Source: Dillenia suffruticosa (taxonomy: Eukaryota; Streptophyta; Magnoliopsida; Dilleniales; Dilleniaceae). Taken from it: a stretch of 64,000 nt of DNA. The stretch is taken from the NCBI GenBank assembly GCA_033439265.1, contig JAVTVX010000015.1, positions 22,621,947 to 22,685,946 on the forward strand, given 5' to 3'. This document shows, in pieces, positions 11,576-22,776 of this stretch (position 1 is the first letter of the stretch; every line of letters begins with the position of its first letter). Both the position numbers and the translations under genes were made by a program. Under the pieces are notes generated by a model that saw nothing but the letters and a program-made list of their open reading frames with translations, had not been told where the DNA came from and made no database searches.

Positions 11576-11906
11576 GGCCCCATTTTTTTTTTAATTTTTA
11601 TTATTTTTTGATTGATTTTTCTGTAATTAAAAAATTTTGTTTTTTGACTAAAAGTATCCATTGATTTTAAATTAGTAAATTTTTTTTTTGAAAATTACAG
11701 AAAAATCAATTAACAAGTGAGACAAATTTTTGAAAATTTCTCACATGTTTGAAAAAATATTTTCTAGTTTATGCCTACCTGAATTAAATTTTATAACACA
11801 TATTTGATTTGTATTTGTTGATGTAAGTATAAATAATTGTGGATGGTGTTTTAAAATTTTTTGGTTGGGTTCGTGTTCAATCTAATACTTACCCCATTTT
11901 AGGAAT

Positions 11907-12390
11907 ATGGTGAGAATCAGACGTACCCTTGCATCTCTCCGGGGGAGATGCAGAGATGAGAGAACCCCAGAACATTTGGCAAAGCTGTATATGATGTTGC
12001 ATCATAATATGAAAGCAACGCACACTTTGCCGCAATATCTATAGGTTATGAGTCGAAAACATTATAAATTTTGGCATTTGGGTCACTGGTTCGGAGGCGA
12101 CGAAGCCGAGATTAAGATTATTAGAAACTCTCTCCCTGATTATTTGGTTGGAATGGCTGACAAAATATTATAGGATAATAAGTGGCTCTACCTCAAGGAT
12201 TTCAGACTAAAACTGCTTAGGATGTGGAGAGATAGGGAGATAGAGATTAAAATAAAAAGGGCGTTGTCTCTAAAGATCAATGGCTCTACATCCCAATCTG
12301 TTAGGAGATTCACTCCGAGAGATAGACTTTCAGTTGGGATGGTCAATATGGTTACTCGCATGTATATAGAACATAAGAAAGAAAAGAAAA
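11907..12390 (+). pseudogene. Degraded leader ORF upstream of gag, copia A
   Basis: A coding-like stretch starts ATGGTGAGAATC and ends around a motif read as SVGMVNMVTRMYIE. Sequence of the same layout occurs upstream of gag in copia B (42710 down to about 42280, minus) and copia C (61074-61647). Shared words include ATGGTGAT/A at the start, IIRNSL / YILRNSL in the middle and RMVNMFTRM / GMVNMVTRM at the end. No known domain is recognised. It is broken in all copies here. Copy 2 of the duplication retains only the last part (from about 55918). Confidence 0.55.
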
Positions 12391-12828
12391 AAGAAATTTG
12401 ATTGTATAAATATATATTTTTTTCTTCTTCTTTTCTTTGTGCATAGTTATCTACTGTGATGAGAACAATGCCATAAACATATGATGTAATGTTTTTTCTC
12501 TTTATATATATATCAAGAATGTGCATATTTTGTATATTTATGGGAGCATGTGAAGAGATATGTTCTAAATTCACATGATTTTAGTGGGACTTTTTAAGTT
12601 GGTAGAATTTAAGTAATTCTCACCTAAGACTTAAAAAATTTTGCTACTTTGAAATCAAATTTATGATAATCAAACATTTGGATGATGGATGATGATTGGG
12701 CATTTAGTGATCTTTCGAGTTTACACCTTATATTCATTTATGATAAATTTATTAGATTTCATGTACAAAATTATATGAATGAATGAGTATGAATACTTAC
12801 AATAATCTCTTTTTGAAAACCCATACTA

Positions 12829-14858
12829 CGGCATCGAAATCAATAATAGCAGATTTGAATAAAGGTGATAAGTTTAATGGCGATAATTATGACATTTGGC
12901 GCCATAAAATATGGTATGTACTGCAAGAGTAAGATGCCTTAGAGGGTATCAACCATATCATGCAAGACCCTGGAATTGGAATACTACTTAACAGAGAAGA
13001 AATCAAGAAGTTTATCAGGCATGGAAGAAAAAAAATTCTACTGCACGTGGCATCCTGGTTAGTTCTATAGTTGATGATCTCATACATGAATGTGAGCAAT
13101 TCCTTACTGCTCATGACATATGGGTATACCTTAGAGAGAAGTATGGGGTACCAGTATGACCCGTCTGAGGCAGTTGACTATTAAGTTTGACACATACAAA
13201 AAGAAGTCGGATCACAATATCAAACTACACCTGAGAACTATGTCAAACATGATAAGGGAATTGAAGTCAGCAGGTCATGTTTTATTAGATGAGCAACAGG
13301 TTCAAACTTTAATCCGATCCCTTCCAGACCAGTGGGAGCACTTGAAGGTCAATCTGACTCACAATGATGACATTAAGACTTTCGTTGATGCTGCTCGCCA
13401 CATAGAACTCGAATATGAGCGGCTTGGTGTTGTAAAATCGATTTCTAATGCCTTTGTAACTGAGTCAAGTTCCCAAAAAGGTTCAGGCTTTAAACGGAAG
13501 GGGAACAAAAACAAGGACAAGAAAGGAAAGGAAATTACGGAAGGGTTTAAGAAGAACAATTATAACCGCAACAACAAGCGCAAGCGGTTTTGGAAAAAGA
13601 ATGATAAGAGCAAACTGAAGTGCTACAATTACAAAACTCTTGGTCATTTCGCTCGAGAATGTCCCGAGCCAAAAAAGGTAGCACCCTGTAACGCTTCTCT
13701 AAGTGTTATATATGTCTCTAGCACTGTTTTACTTTTTGAATCTTATCCTGTGTGGATTATAAACTCAGGAGCAACAGACCATATGACAAGAGATCGAGAA
13801 ACGTTCGTGGACTTTCGTCGAGTTCCTCCTGGTGCAAGATAGATATACGTAGGAAACAATACAAGACTAGAAGTCAAAGGGATTGGCACTTGCACACTGG
13901 AGTTACGAAGTGGCCAAACCCTAATCTTACATGATGTTCTCTTTATACCAGAAATTCGACGAAATTTAGTCTCTGTTATTGTTCTTCTTAGACTAGGCTA
14001 TGATTTGAACTTTACTTGTGATAGGGTTTGTATTTATAATGGTGGTGTGTTTTATAGTACTAGACATCTATTAAATAGATTTCTTACTTTGGATTGTGAC
14101 AGACAAATGTTTAACTGTTCTGCTGATCGTTATATTTTGTTAAATGTTTGTTCTTCTAGTAATACTAATATAGATGACAAAGTATGGCATGCTAAACTTG
14201 GTCACATAGGGCAGGACATGATGATTCGACTTCTAAAAACAGGACTATTGGGTTCGCTTACTAAAGTTGATTTACCGAACTATGAATATTGTCTTGCCGG
14301 GAAGATGACTCGAAAACCATTTGGAAAAGTTGTAAGGGCTGAACTTCCATTATAATTGGTTCATTCTGACATTTGTGGTCCAATGAATGTGAAGGCTAGA
14401 CATAGAGCATCATATTTCATTACTTTTATTGATGATTTCACGCGTTTTGGTCATGTCTATTTGATTACTCATAAGTCTGAAGCACTTGAGTACTTTCGAC
14501 GTTATATGAATGAAGTGGAGAATCAAATAAATAGAACGATTAAAGCCTTAAGGACAGATCGAGGGTGTGAATATCTATCAGATCAATTCAATGATCTGTG
14601 TAATGAAAAATGAATAATTAGACAATTGACTATTCCCCACATGGCTCAACAGAATGGTGTTGCTAAGAGGAGGAATAGGACATTGTTGGAAATGATGAGA
14701 TCTATGATGGTGTAGGCTAACTTGCCAATTTTCTTTTGGGGAGATGCATTGTTAACTGCGACCTATATCTTGAATAGAGTGCCTTCAAAAACAATACCCA
14801 CAACACCGTACGAACTTTGGATTGGTATGGGGATCGGCAGCATATGTTCATGACCCTT
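12829..14858 (+). pseudogene. Copia A gag, protease and integrase region
   Basis: Gag begins near ATADLNKG-type text at 12845 with GDKFNGDNYDIW, as in Tnt1/copia gag proteins. A lysine-rich segment leads to a zinc-knuckle-like CYNYKTLGHFAREC at about 13621-13662. The protease signature appears as SGATDHM at 13767-13787. A pre-integrase segment with WHAKLGHIG is at about 14185. The integrase core starts HSDICGPM at 14362, with FIDDFTRFGHVYLI and later LRTDRG. The frame is interrupted several times. The region stops at the CTAAT where the Ty3 element is inserted. Confidence 0.85.
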
Positions 14859-15065
14859 CTAATTGTAACACCGATACTTAGTGCTCGAACAAGTGTATTG
14901 GTTTTGAAATATTTATATACATAGAGGAAAATTTTTTATTTATATTGATTTTTTATTTTGGGATCTTTAAATTAAATTTTTTGTATAAATTAAGTTGTCG
15001 TGTTTATAAATCGTAGTGGACCCATTATTTTTATGAAATTCGCAAACTAGCAAAAGGGTGGATAT

Positions 15066-15090
15066 GAATATATATTTATATATATTCTTT
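15066..15090 (+). promoter_or_regulatory. TATA-like stretch in the chromovirus LTR
   Basis: GAATATATATTTATATATATTC lies just upstream of the purine run, palindromes and CT-rich tract. The same arrangement is in the 3' LTR (22979-23006) and in the copy-2 fragment (58672-58688). A TATA box for LTR transcription is a reasonable inference from position. Confidence 0.45.
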
Positions 15091-15122
15091 AAAAAAAGAG
15101 AGAGAGAGAAAGATGGAGGAAA

Positions 15123-15187
15123 TGCCGCGTTTCGGGCCGAAACGCGGCACTCCCCCGTTTCAGATTAGGGCTAAAAGCCCTAATCTA
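15123..15187 (+). other. Two adjacent palindromes in the LTR
   Basis: The first is 13-base arms around one G: TGCCGCGTTTCGG (15123-15135) and its exact complement CCGAAACGCGGCA (15137-15149). The second is CAGATTAGGGCT (15161-15172), loop AAA, then AGCCCTAATCT (15176-15186). The second recurs in the 3' LTR as a perfect 12-base-arm hairpin. They sit between the TATA-like stretch and the CT-rich tract, where transcription would start. Confidence 0.8.
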
Positions 15188-17434
15188 TCTCTCTCTCTTC
15201 ATCTCTCTCTCTCCGACTCTTCGTCTCCCCTCTCCCTGCCTTTTCCTCTCCTGTGGCAGTACGTTCCTCGCCTGAATCCGCTGCACACCACCACCACCAC
15301 CACCACCACCACCGTGCCCCTGCACGAGTGCGCCCCCCAACGCGACCTCCCTCGCGCGAGCGTGCTTTAGCGTGTGACTGCAGTTTCTCGCGAGTGCGCA
15401 CTCCAGCCCACGAGAGCTCCAGCTCGCGAGCATGAGCCCTTAGCTCGTGAGCGAGCCCCTAGCCCGTGAGCGCGCCGGCCTACAAGCCCGCCATCCCACC
15501 AGCCCGCGACGACCCATGAGCCCGCAACTGGCTTTCCCCTTTGAGAGCCATCTGCCATCCTCGCAGAATTACTACAGGTAACGGCTATATTAGATGTGGT
15601 CTAGTGTTTAGAAATTGATTTAGTCACTTACGTAGTTTCAAAATTGAAAATATTACAGGTTTTAAATTAATCTGACGGGCGAACGAAAGCTAGGTTTGAG
15701 ATTCGAGTAAACCTAGGTAAGGGAAATGAAATTATTTCAATACATAAATTTAATTTTGTCGAATTTAGGTTTGAATTTAGCTTATTTTGATTTGATTATT
15801 TACTTATAAATGGAACGAAATTGATGACATTGGTGTATACTTATAAATTGAAGAATTTAGGAAGAAAAATGATAAACCCTGACAATAGTCAGAAATTTGA
15901 TGAAAATCGTGATAATTTGATTAGGTTGGCTTTCTTGGTGATTCGATTGAGGGGAGCCTTGTTTTACGTATTGTGGTTTTATTGGGGAGTGCGCTATCCT
16001 CCCCAAAACTATGAGTGAGATTTATTTCAATACTTTTGTTTAATGTGTAAAGCCTATTTTAAAATATTAGATAAATGAGTATGATTTGTAGTGTATTTGA
16101 AATGTTTTGACTGGTTTTGAAATTAATTTTTGTGAACTGATGGAGTGTCCAAAAAAAACTGTGTTGAAATATTGAAATTATGCATCCATGTGGTTGAAAT
16201 GTATAATGTGTCATATTATGCTATATGTTGCATTTGGTTTGTGAACCTGATTTCGGCACATTTTGATATGATTTTGGATTTGGCCTTTAGGGCTTTGGTA
16301 TGTATTGTTCCGTAGCTATGAAGGACACCGTGAGAGACATTTTGGTGGCGTCCAGATATGCCTAGGCCTGAGGTATCCCACGAGTTGTCGTGATTCTTAT
16401 TAATGACACGGAACTAGCTAGATTGAATCCGAAAGGGGGAAGATTTGGATAATCTCTCCAAGTCTAGCACCTGGACGAGGTCTGTCACCAATGTTGGGGT
16501 AGCGATCACTTTAAATAAATTTGCATATAATACCTCCGGTGTTCCTGTCATAGGTCACGGTAAACCTTTGCCAAGACATTTTTGGCTAGCAGCTCTATGA
16601 TTTTAGTGACAGTATTTGGATACATATTTGACTTGAAAATGCGAGCTAATGATATATTGTTGAAATGAAAAGTATGATGATTTGAAATATGATTCGTATA
16701 CTTATGCTTGACACTCTAGTTTTACACTTCATATTAGACGATTGCATTGACCCACTCATTCACTGAGTATTCTTTCCCCGAGTACTCACCCCTTATTTCG
16801 CTTCTTGTTTTAGAGATAGTATTTGACAATGAGCGTTACTCTTAGGACGCTCAGTATCATTGGGAGATTTGGTTTGGACTTGATGAGTCATTATATATTT
16901 TTGCTACAAAATTTGTATTGGTAATGTATATGCATTCTGAGATCTATAGACGACTATTGTGTAATTCTGGGATGACTGTATAAATATAGATATTTAAATT
17001 GTGGAACTCTCATGTCATTGCATAACATTGCATTGAGGCATTTCTTATTCGTTATGTATGTACTTGGGAATGTGTTATGTCTTAAAAGTGTACTCTACGA
17101 TCGCTCGGTGCCACCTTTAAATCACAGGAGGGGTGACTGGCGGCTGTCCATGCCTTTGATGGGGGCATGGTAGTAGAGGTCTGTAGCTAGGTTGCTGGAA
17201 ATTTGTATAGACTTGCGTTATTTTGGATGTTGGCTATAGGATTGGTTGATTTTGGAGAGGCCAGGATGGCCATTTGTTTATTTTACAAGATGGTTGTGAA
17301 TTATACAGAATTAATTGTACTTGGGAGACCTCCGAAATATGGGGAGGTTCTGCCTTATTTTTTGTAAAAATATAGCCAGTATTCAGGACAATGGGCGACT
17401 ATTCACGATCCCGGTCCGGGGCGTGACAGTTGGA

Positions 17435-17448
17435 TTGGTATTAGAGCC
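17435..17448 (+). other. Primer-binding site of the nested chromovirus
   Basis: TTGGTATTAGAGCC starts six bases inside the LTR end and matches the initiator-Met-tRNA type of site used by plant Ty3 elements. Confidence 0.8.
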
Positions 17449-17729
17449 CGGTTAAGAGCTATGTAGGAAGAGAGTCTTGAAAATATTCCCGAGTGTGTTT
17501 ATGTTTAAAGTCCTCAATGTATGAGACTTTCATACAGTCGTGAAGTCCCAGTACATGGTCATAGGTATATGAGTTCATCCATTTTAAGGGGTTAGATACG
17601 GTTATGTCTAACCTAACATGCTTTTTTTTGGATTCCATTCTTTGTGAGGGTCGTCAAGATGTGACTAGTCCAAATTTCTTGAACCATGTCTATTCTTTGA
17701 ACGATAGCTAATAAGCATCATTCTCTTGC

Positions 17730-19130
17730 AGAAGTGTGACGACCCGATGGAGTGCCCGTTTTGCCCCACCAGAGGAATTAAACGAGCTGAAAGATCGTTC
17801 CTCGTCTTGCGTGCAACCACCGGCACCTACTCAACTAGCTGCTTAGGCTGAGACTCCCATACCCACACTCGACGTCTTTCGGTAGGTGTACAAGTGGTAC
17901 GCTTCGCATAGGATCCAGATTCCGCCCCCACCACCTCTTACAGCGGCGCCTACACCTACAGCAGTGCCAGTTCCTTCGGCACTGGTTCCACCACCGGTAG
18001 CCGGTCCTTCTACTTTGTCCGAGCCGGGTGAGACCACATCGACTACTCTTAGGCGGGTACATGAGTTGACTTAGTTGGTTAAGGAGGCCCGTTAGTTGGG
18101 GTGCACTGATTTCACGGGGCTTGGTGATGCTACGGCAGTCAAGCATTGGATTAACCGCACCCGCAGGATTTTGACCGATCTGGGGATTAAAGAGGAGTTT
18201 TGCCTGAAAGTGGCACAGCGGCTATTAGAAGGAGAGGCCCTCTTATAGTGGGAGGCCCTCATTGATGAGGCGACAGAGCCACTGCGGTGGGACGACGTCC
18301 TTCGGGAGTTTGACCGTAGATTCTTCCCACTCTACCAGCAGGACAGGATGAGGTCAGAGTTGGGACGGCTTATACAGGGGTCTAGATCTGTCTCAGAGTA
18401 TGAGGCAGACATGCGGAGACTTGCCGCATTGGTACCGGATCTGGCCATACCTCAGTATTTGTGCTTCAAATTCAAGAACGGTCTTAGTCTCAGCATCAAA
18501 GGTATATGACTGTTACCCCACAGTTTACACTGGCCAAGGTGATAGACTCTGCTCACCACGTAGAGACTTTGGTCCACGTAGAGGCTACATAAGGAGAGAG
18601 CAGAGAGCAGAAAAGAAAGAAAGAGAAGTCTCATTTTGCGCAGAACTCCAAGAGGGGCAGGGGATCCAGTTCGTACAGAGGTGGATTAGGATCTGAATTT
18701 CCTGAGCTAGGACGGGGACAGTATTCCCAGGGGTTCAGACAGCCTGCTTCGACTCACCCTACACAATGTACTACTCAGTAGCACTCTTATTGCCGTAGAA
18801 GCAATAGGTCACATCCGATAGAAGCTTGTTTAGTGACGGTCACTTGTTTCTACTATGGGAAGTCAGGGCATATCAGGAGTTCCTGCCCTGAGTTAGGACA
18901 TGGAAGACAGAGTTCACAGAGCCGTACTAGTACTCCTCATATGGGATAGCAGGGGTAGCATGCTCGCCCAACATCTTCTACTCCCAAGGAGACCACCGGG
19001 AGTAATATAGTGCAAACCCAGTCACGACAACAACCTAGGGCTCAGGCTCGAGTTTATGCAATGATGCAGGAGGACGCCCAGGCGAACCCCAACATCATCA
19101 TGGGTACTCCTCCTTCTGATCCTATAGAAT
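17730..19130 (+). pseudogene. Chromovirus gag region
   Basis: Proline-rich text at 17920-18010 is followed by a capsid-like segment (LYQQDRMRSELGRLIQGS at about 18331-18384 and SVSEYEADMRRLAALV just after). A zinc-knuckle-like CFYYGKSGHIRSSCPE lies at about 18847-18894. These are normal parts of plant Ty3 gag. The reading frame is interrupted repeatedly. Confidence 0.8.
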
Positions 19131-19339
19131 AGGATCTTTATTCGTATTTCCACTTTTTTTGGAGATGTCAACATTGTATCATGATAGTCGTATAGGTATT
19201 TTATGTTGTGTACCCTTTTGTGACATGATACTACTCTGACATCTTTGTACACTGAAGTTGTAAAATCCTTAGAGGCTCAACTATTTTGACATATATATAT
19301 ATATATCAAGTTTGAAATTATTCTAAGTCTATGTACATT

Positions 19340-22300
19340 TTGTTCAATGATAGGTACTCTACCTATCTTTAGAATAGATGCTCGTATCCTTATTGACACG
19401 AGGTCTAAGTATTCGTATGTGAGTGATCAATTCTTCCGACATTCTGACAGGTTGCTCTCACCTTCGGACGAGGAGATATTGGTCATCACTCCTCTGGGTG
19501 AGCAGATTGTGCGCGGCACAATCTAAGAGAATGTGAGATCAAAGTTGGGGATACAGTACTGAAGGTAGATCTAATCCCTCTCGCCATGACTGATTTTGAT
19601 GCCATATTGGGGATGGATTGGCTACATATGCATCGGGCTTCAATTGACTGCTTTAAGAAGCAGGTGGAGTTTCGAAAACCCGATCAACCAGTGTTGATTT
19701 TTGAGGATGAGAGGCGGGTTTTACCCCGCTGTGCCATTTCAGTTTTGGAGGCTAAACGCATGATTCGCTGCGGGTGTGTGGCTTACCTGGCTCACATCAT
19801 AGACACCATTGCTCAGGGACCGAGACTGGAGGATGTTCCAGTGGTACAGGACTTTCCTGATATTTTCCCCGAAGAGCTACCCGGATTACCACCGGTTCGG
19901 AAGTTTGACTTTGAGATCGATTTAGTTCCGAGGACTACCCCTATCTCTATGCCGCCATACAGGATGGCACCGGCTGAGCTGAGGGAGCTCAAGGTCCGAC
20001 TGTAGGAGTTGCTGGAGAAGGGGTTCATCCGTCTTAGCACGTCACCTTGGGGTGCTCCAGTACTGTTTGTAAAGAAGAAGGATGGCTCATTGAGATTGTG
20101 TATGGATTACAGGCAGCTTAATCGGGTGACTATGAAGAACAGATATCCGCTATCTCACATAGATGATTTGTTTGATCAATTGCAAGGTGTCTGAGTTTTC
20201 TCGAAAATTGATTTTCGATCGGGATATCATCAGTTGCAGATAAGGAGTCAAGATGTGCCAAAGACAGCTTTCCGCACTCGATACGGATACTACAAATTTT
20301 TAGTCATGCTATTTGGATTGACTAATGTTCCTGCTGCATTCATGGACTTGATGAACAGAGTCTTTCACGACTATCTAGATCAGTTTGTCATAGTCTTCAT
20401 AGATGATATACTGGTGTATTCGCGGAGTGACGAAATCATGTTCAGCATCTTCGCACCATTTTACAGATCCTCCGCGATGAGCTGTTGTATGCCAAATTCA
20501 TAAAATGTGAATTTTGGCTAAGACAAGTTTGATTTTTTGGGCATGTCGTTTCTACGGAAAGGATTTTTGTCGATCCGCAGAAGGTCGATGCCATTACAAG
20601 ATGGGAGCAGCCACATACAGTGACTGAGATTATGAGTTTTCTTGGTCTGACTAGGTATTACCGCAGATTTGTTGAGGGGGATAGCTGCTTCATTGTGTAG
20701 ATTGATGCAAAAATGTGTCAAGTTTGTATGGGATAACCGTTGTAAGGTGAGTTTTCAGGAGTTCAAACAATGGTTGACCACAGCTCTGATTTTGGTACTT
20801 CCCACCAGCAGTCAGGAGTACACAGTGTACAGTGATACTAGCCGATAGGGGTTGGGTTGTGTTTTGATGCAAATGGTCGGATGATCGCCTACGCCTCTAG
20901 ATAGTTGAAGAAACATTAGGTGAATTATCTGACACACGATTTGAAACTTGTGGCCATAGTCTTTGCATTGAAGATATGGCGCCATTACTTGTACGGGGTG
21001 ACTTGCCGGGTGTATACTGATCATAAAAGTCTGAAATATTTATTCACCCAGCGACAACTTAACCTGAGACAAAGGAGATGGTTGGAACTCCTTAAAGATT
21101 ATGATCTTGTCATTGATTATCATCCGGGCAAAGACAATGTGGTTGCTGATGCCTTGAGCCAAAAATCAGCTTCATCGTCTTAGGAGAACAATACGGCATA
21201 CCTTACTTGTTTGATGGGACTCCAGGATTTGGGAGTCAGATTGGCTAGTGATGATCAGGGCACTCTGATAGCCAGGTTTGAGGTCAGGCCGACGTTGTTG
21301 GACCGTATTAGGGAGCCTCAGGGCGCTGATACCGAGCTCCAGGCTCTTACTGAGAGAGCCCACAGAGGTGATATAGATGATTTCAGAGTTCGTAGTAATG
21401 GACTTCTGACTTATTGAGATAAAGTATCTATACCCGCCGATGAGGATCTCTGCAGGTCTATATTAGAGGAGGCACACTTCTTGGCCTATGCCTTACACCC
21501 AGGTAGTACAAAGATGTATCGAACTATTCAGGGCAGCTATTGGTAGCCAGGTATGAAGAGGGATATTGCGGAGTTTGTAGCTAGATGTTTAGTCTGTCAG
21601 CAGGTAAAGGCCGAGCATCAGAGGCCAACGGGTTTACTACAGCCTCTTCCCATTCCCATATAAAAGTAGGAACATGTGACTATGGACTTTGTTATGGGAT
21701 TACTACGGACTCAGGCCAGATATGATGCCATTTGGGTGGTAGTCGATCGACTCACAAGTCTGCCCATTTCATCCTAATGCGCAGCGACTCTCCACTGGAG
21801 ATATTGGCACATCTGTATATTGACGAAATAGTCAGACTACATGAGGTTCCTGTGTCCATACTTTCGGATACAGATCCAAGGTTCACTTCTCGATTTTGGC
21901 CCAAGCTCCAGAAAGTTTTGGACACACGGCTCAATTTTAGTATAGCATATCACCCACAGACAGATGATCAGTCAGAGAGGACCATTTAGACGCTCGAGGA
22001 TTTGCTTCGGGCTATTGTTATGGATTTTCGGAGTAATTGGGATAGGCATTTACCGCTGATGGAGTTTGCATATAATAATAGTTATGAGGCCAGAATTAGC
22101 ATGCCACCCTATGAGGCACTTTACGGTAGAAAGTGTCGCACCCCGTTGTGCTGGGATGAGGTAGGTGAAAGGCGCCTTATCAATGTTGACTTAGTCGAGA
22201 AAACTAAGGAAAAGGTTAGGGTGGTTTGCAAGCGATTGAAAGCTGCCCAAGATAGACAGAGGGCATATGCGGATCGGAGACGCCGGCCTTCAAAGTTTGA

Positions 22301-22730
22301 GGTGGGTGATATGATATTTTTGAGGATTTCTCCCTTGAAGGGACTCATTAGATATCGGTAGTAGGGCAAGTTGAGCCCCAGGTACATTGGACCGTTCCGT
22401 ATCCTCAATAGGGTTGGAAGCGTGACATACAGACTAGAGCTGCCAGACGAGTTATCTCGAATCCATGATGTCTTCCTTGTATCAGTGTTGAGAAAGTACA
22501 TCCTAGATCCTTCGCATATTATGGAGCCTCCGCCAGTAGAGGTACAAGAGGACTTGAGTCTACCTGTTCAGCCGGTAACCATACTTGACCAGCAGATCCG
22601 GCAGCTATGGAACAGGGAGGTATCTCTTGCCCGAGTACTATAACGCAACGATCAGGTCGAAGAAGAGACCTGGGAGCCCGAGAAAGCTATGAGGAGACAG
22701 CACCTCATTTATTTTCTGTATAGTTTAACT
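19340..22730 (+). pseudogene. Chromovirus pol region (protease, RT, RNase H, integrase, chromodomain)
   Basis: Protease-side text LGMDWLHMHRASIDCF is near 19610. RT starts with [20 protein letters not shown] (about 20021) and contains the catalytic FIDDILVYS (about 20395-20421). RNase H includes [11 protein letters not shown] (about 21016). The integrase zinc part has HPGSTKMYRTI and CLVCQQVK (21496-21610), and the core has SDTDPRFTSRFW (about 21863). A chromodomain-like end reads QIRQLWNREVS followed by EEETWEPE (22590-22685). Order and motifs define Ty3/gypsy. Several interruptions make it inactive. Confidence 0.9.
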
Positions 22731-22760
22731 TTCTTTTAGTTTTAAGGACGAAACTTATTT

Positions 22761-22776
22761 TTAGGGGGTTAGAAAA
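22761..22776 (+). other. Purine-rich tract before the 3' LTR
   Basis: TTAGGGGGTTAGAAAA abuts the first TG of the 3' LTR, in the position of the polypurine tract that primes plus-strand synthesis. Confidence 0.6.

Larger units (their letters stand above)
2716..15430 (+). repeat. Segmental duplication, copy 1 (right end approximate)
   Basis: This segment is repeated in direct orientation at 47002-59068. Shared landmarks in the same order are the DUF1295 exons, the solo LTR with its CATAC duplication, the LINE relic, the GGGCCC-rich stretch, the copia LTR, leader, gag and integrase, and the first ~600 bases of the Ty3 LTR inserted at CTAAT. By eye, unique parts differ at roughly one base in 20 to 30. 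Copy 1 has about 0.7 kb of copia leader (near 11580-12315) that has no counterpart in copy 2. Confidence 0.9.
14864..17428 (+). repeat. 5' LTR of the nested chromovirus (2,565 bp)
   Basis: Starts TGTAACACCGAT, ends GGGGCGTGACA. It contains an AT-rich TATA-like stretch, paired palindromes, a CT-rich tract, a CAC microsatellite (about 15286-15312), a GC-rich block and a long AT-rich tail. It is shorter than the 3' LTR. Open frames here, including a poly-histidine one at 15253-15435, follow from the microsatellite and GC-rich block. Confidence 0.92.

Noticed and set aside
15253-15435. A frame encoding a run of histidines
   Set aside because: It is a CAC microsatellite inside the LTR, not a histidine-rich protein.
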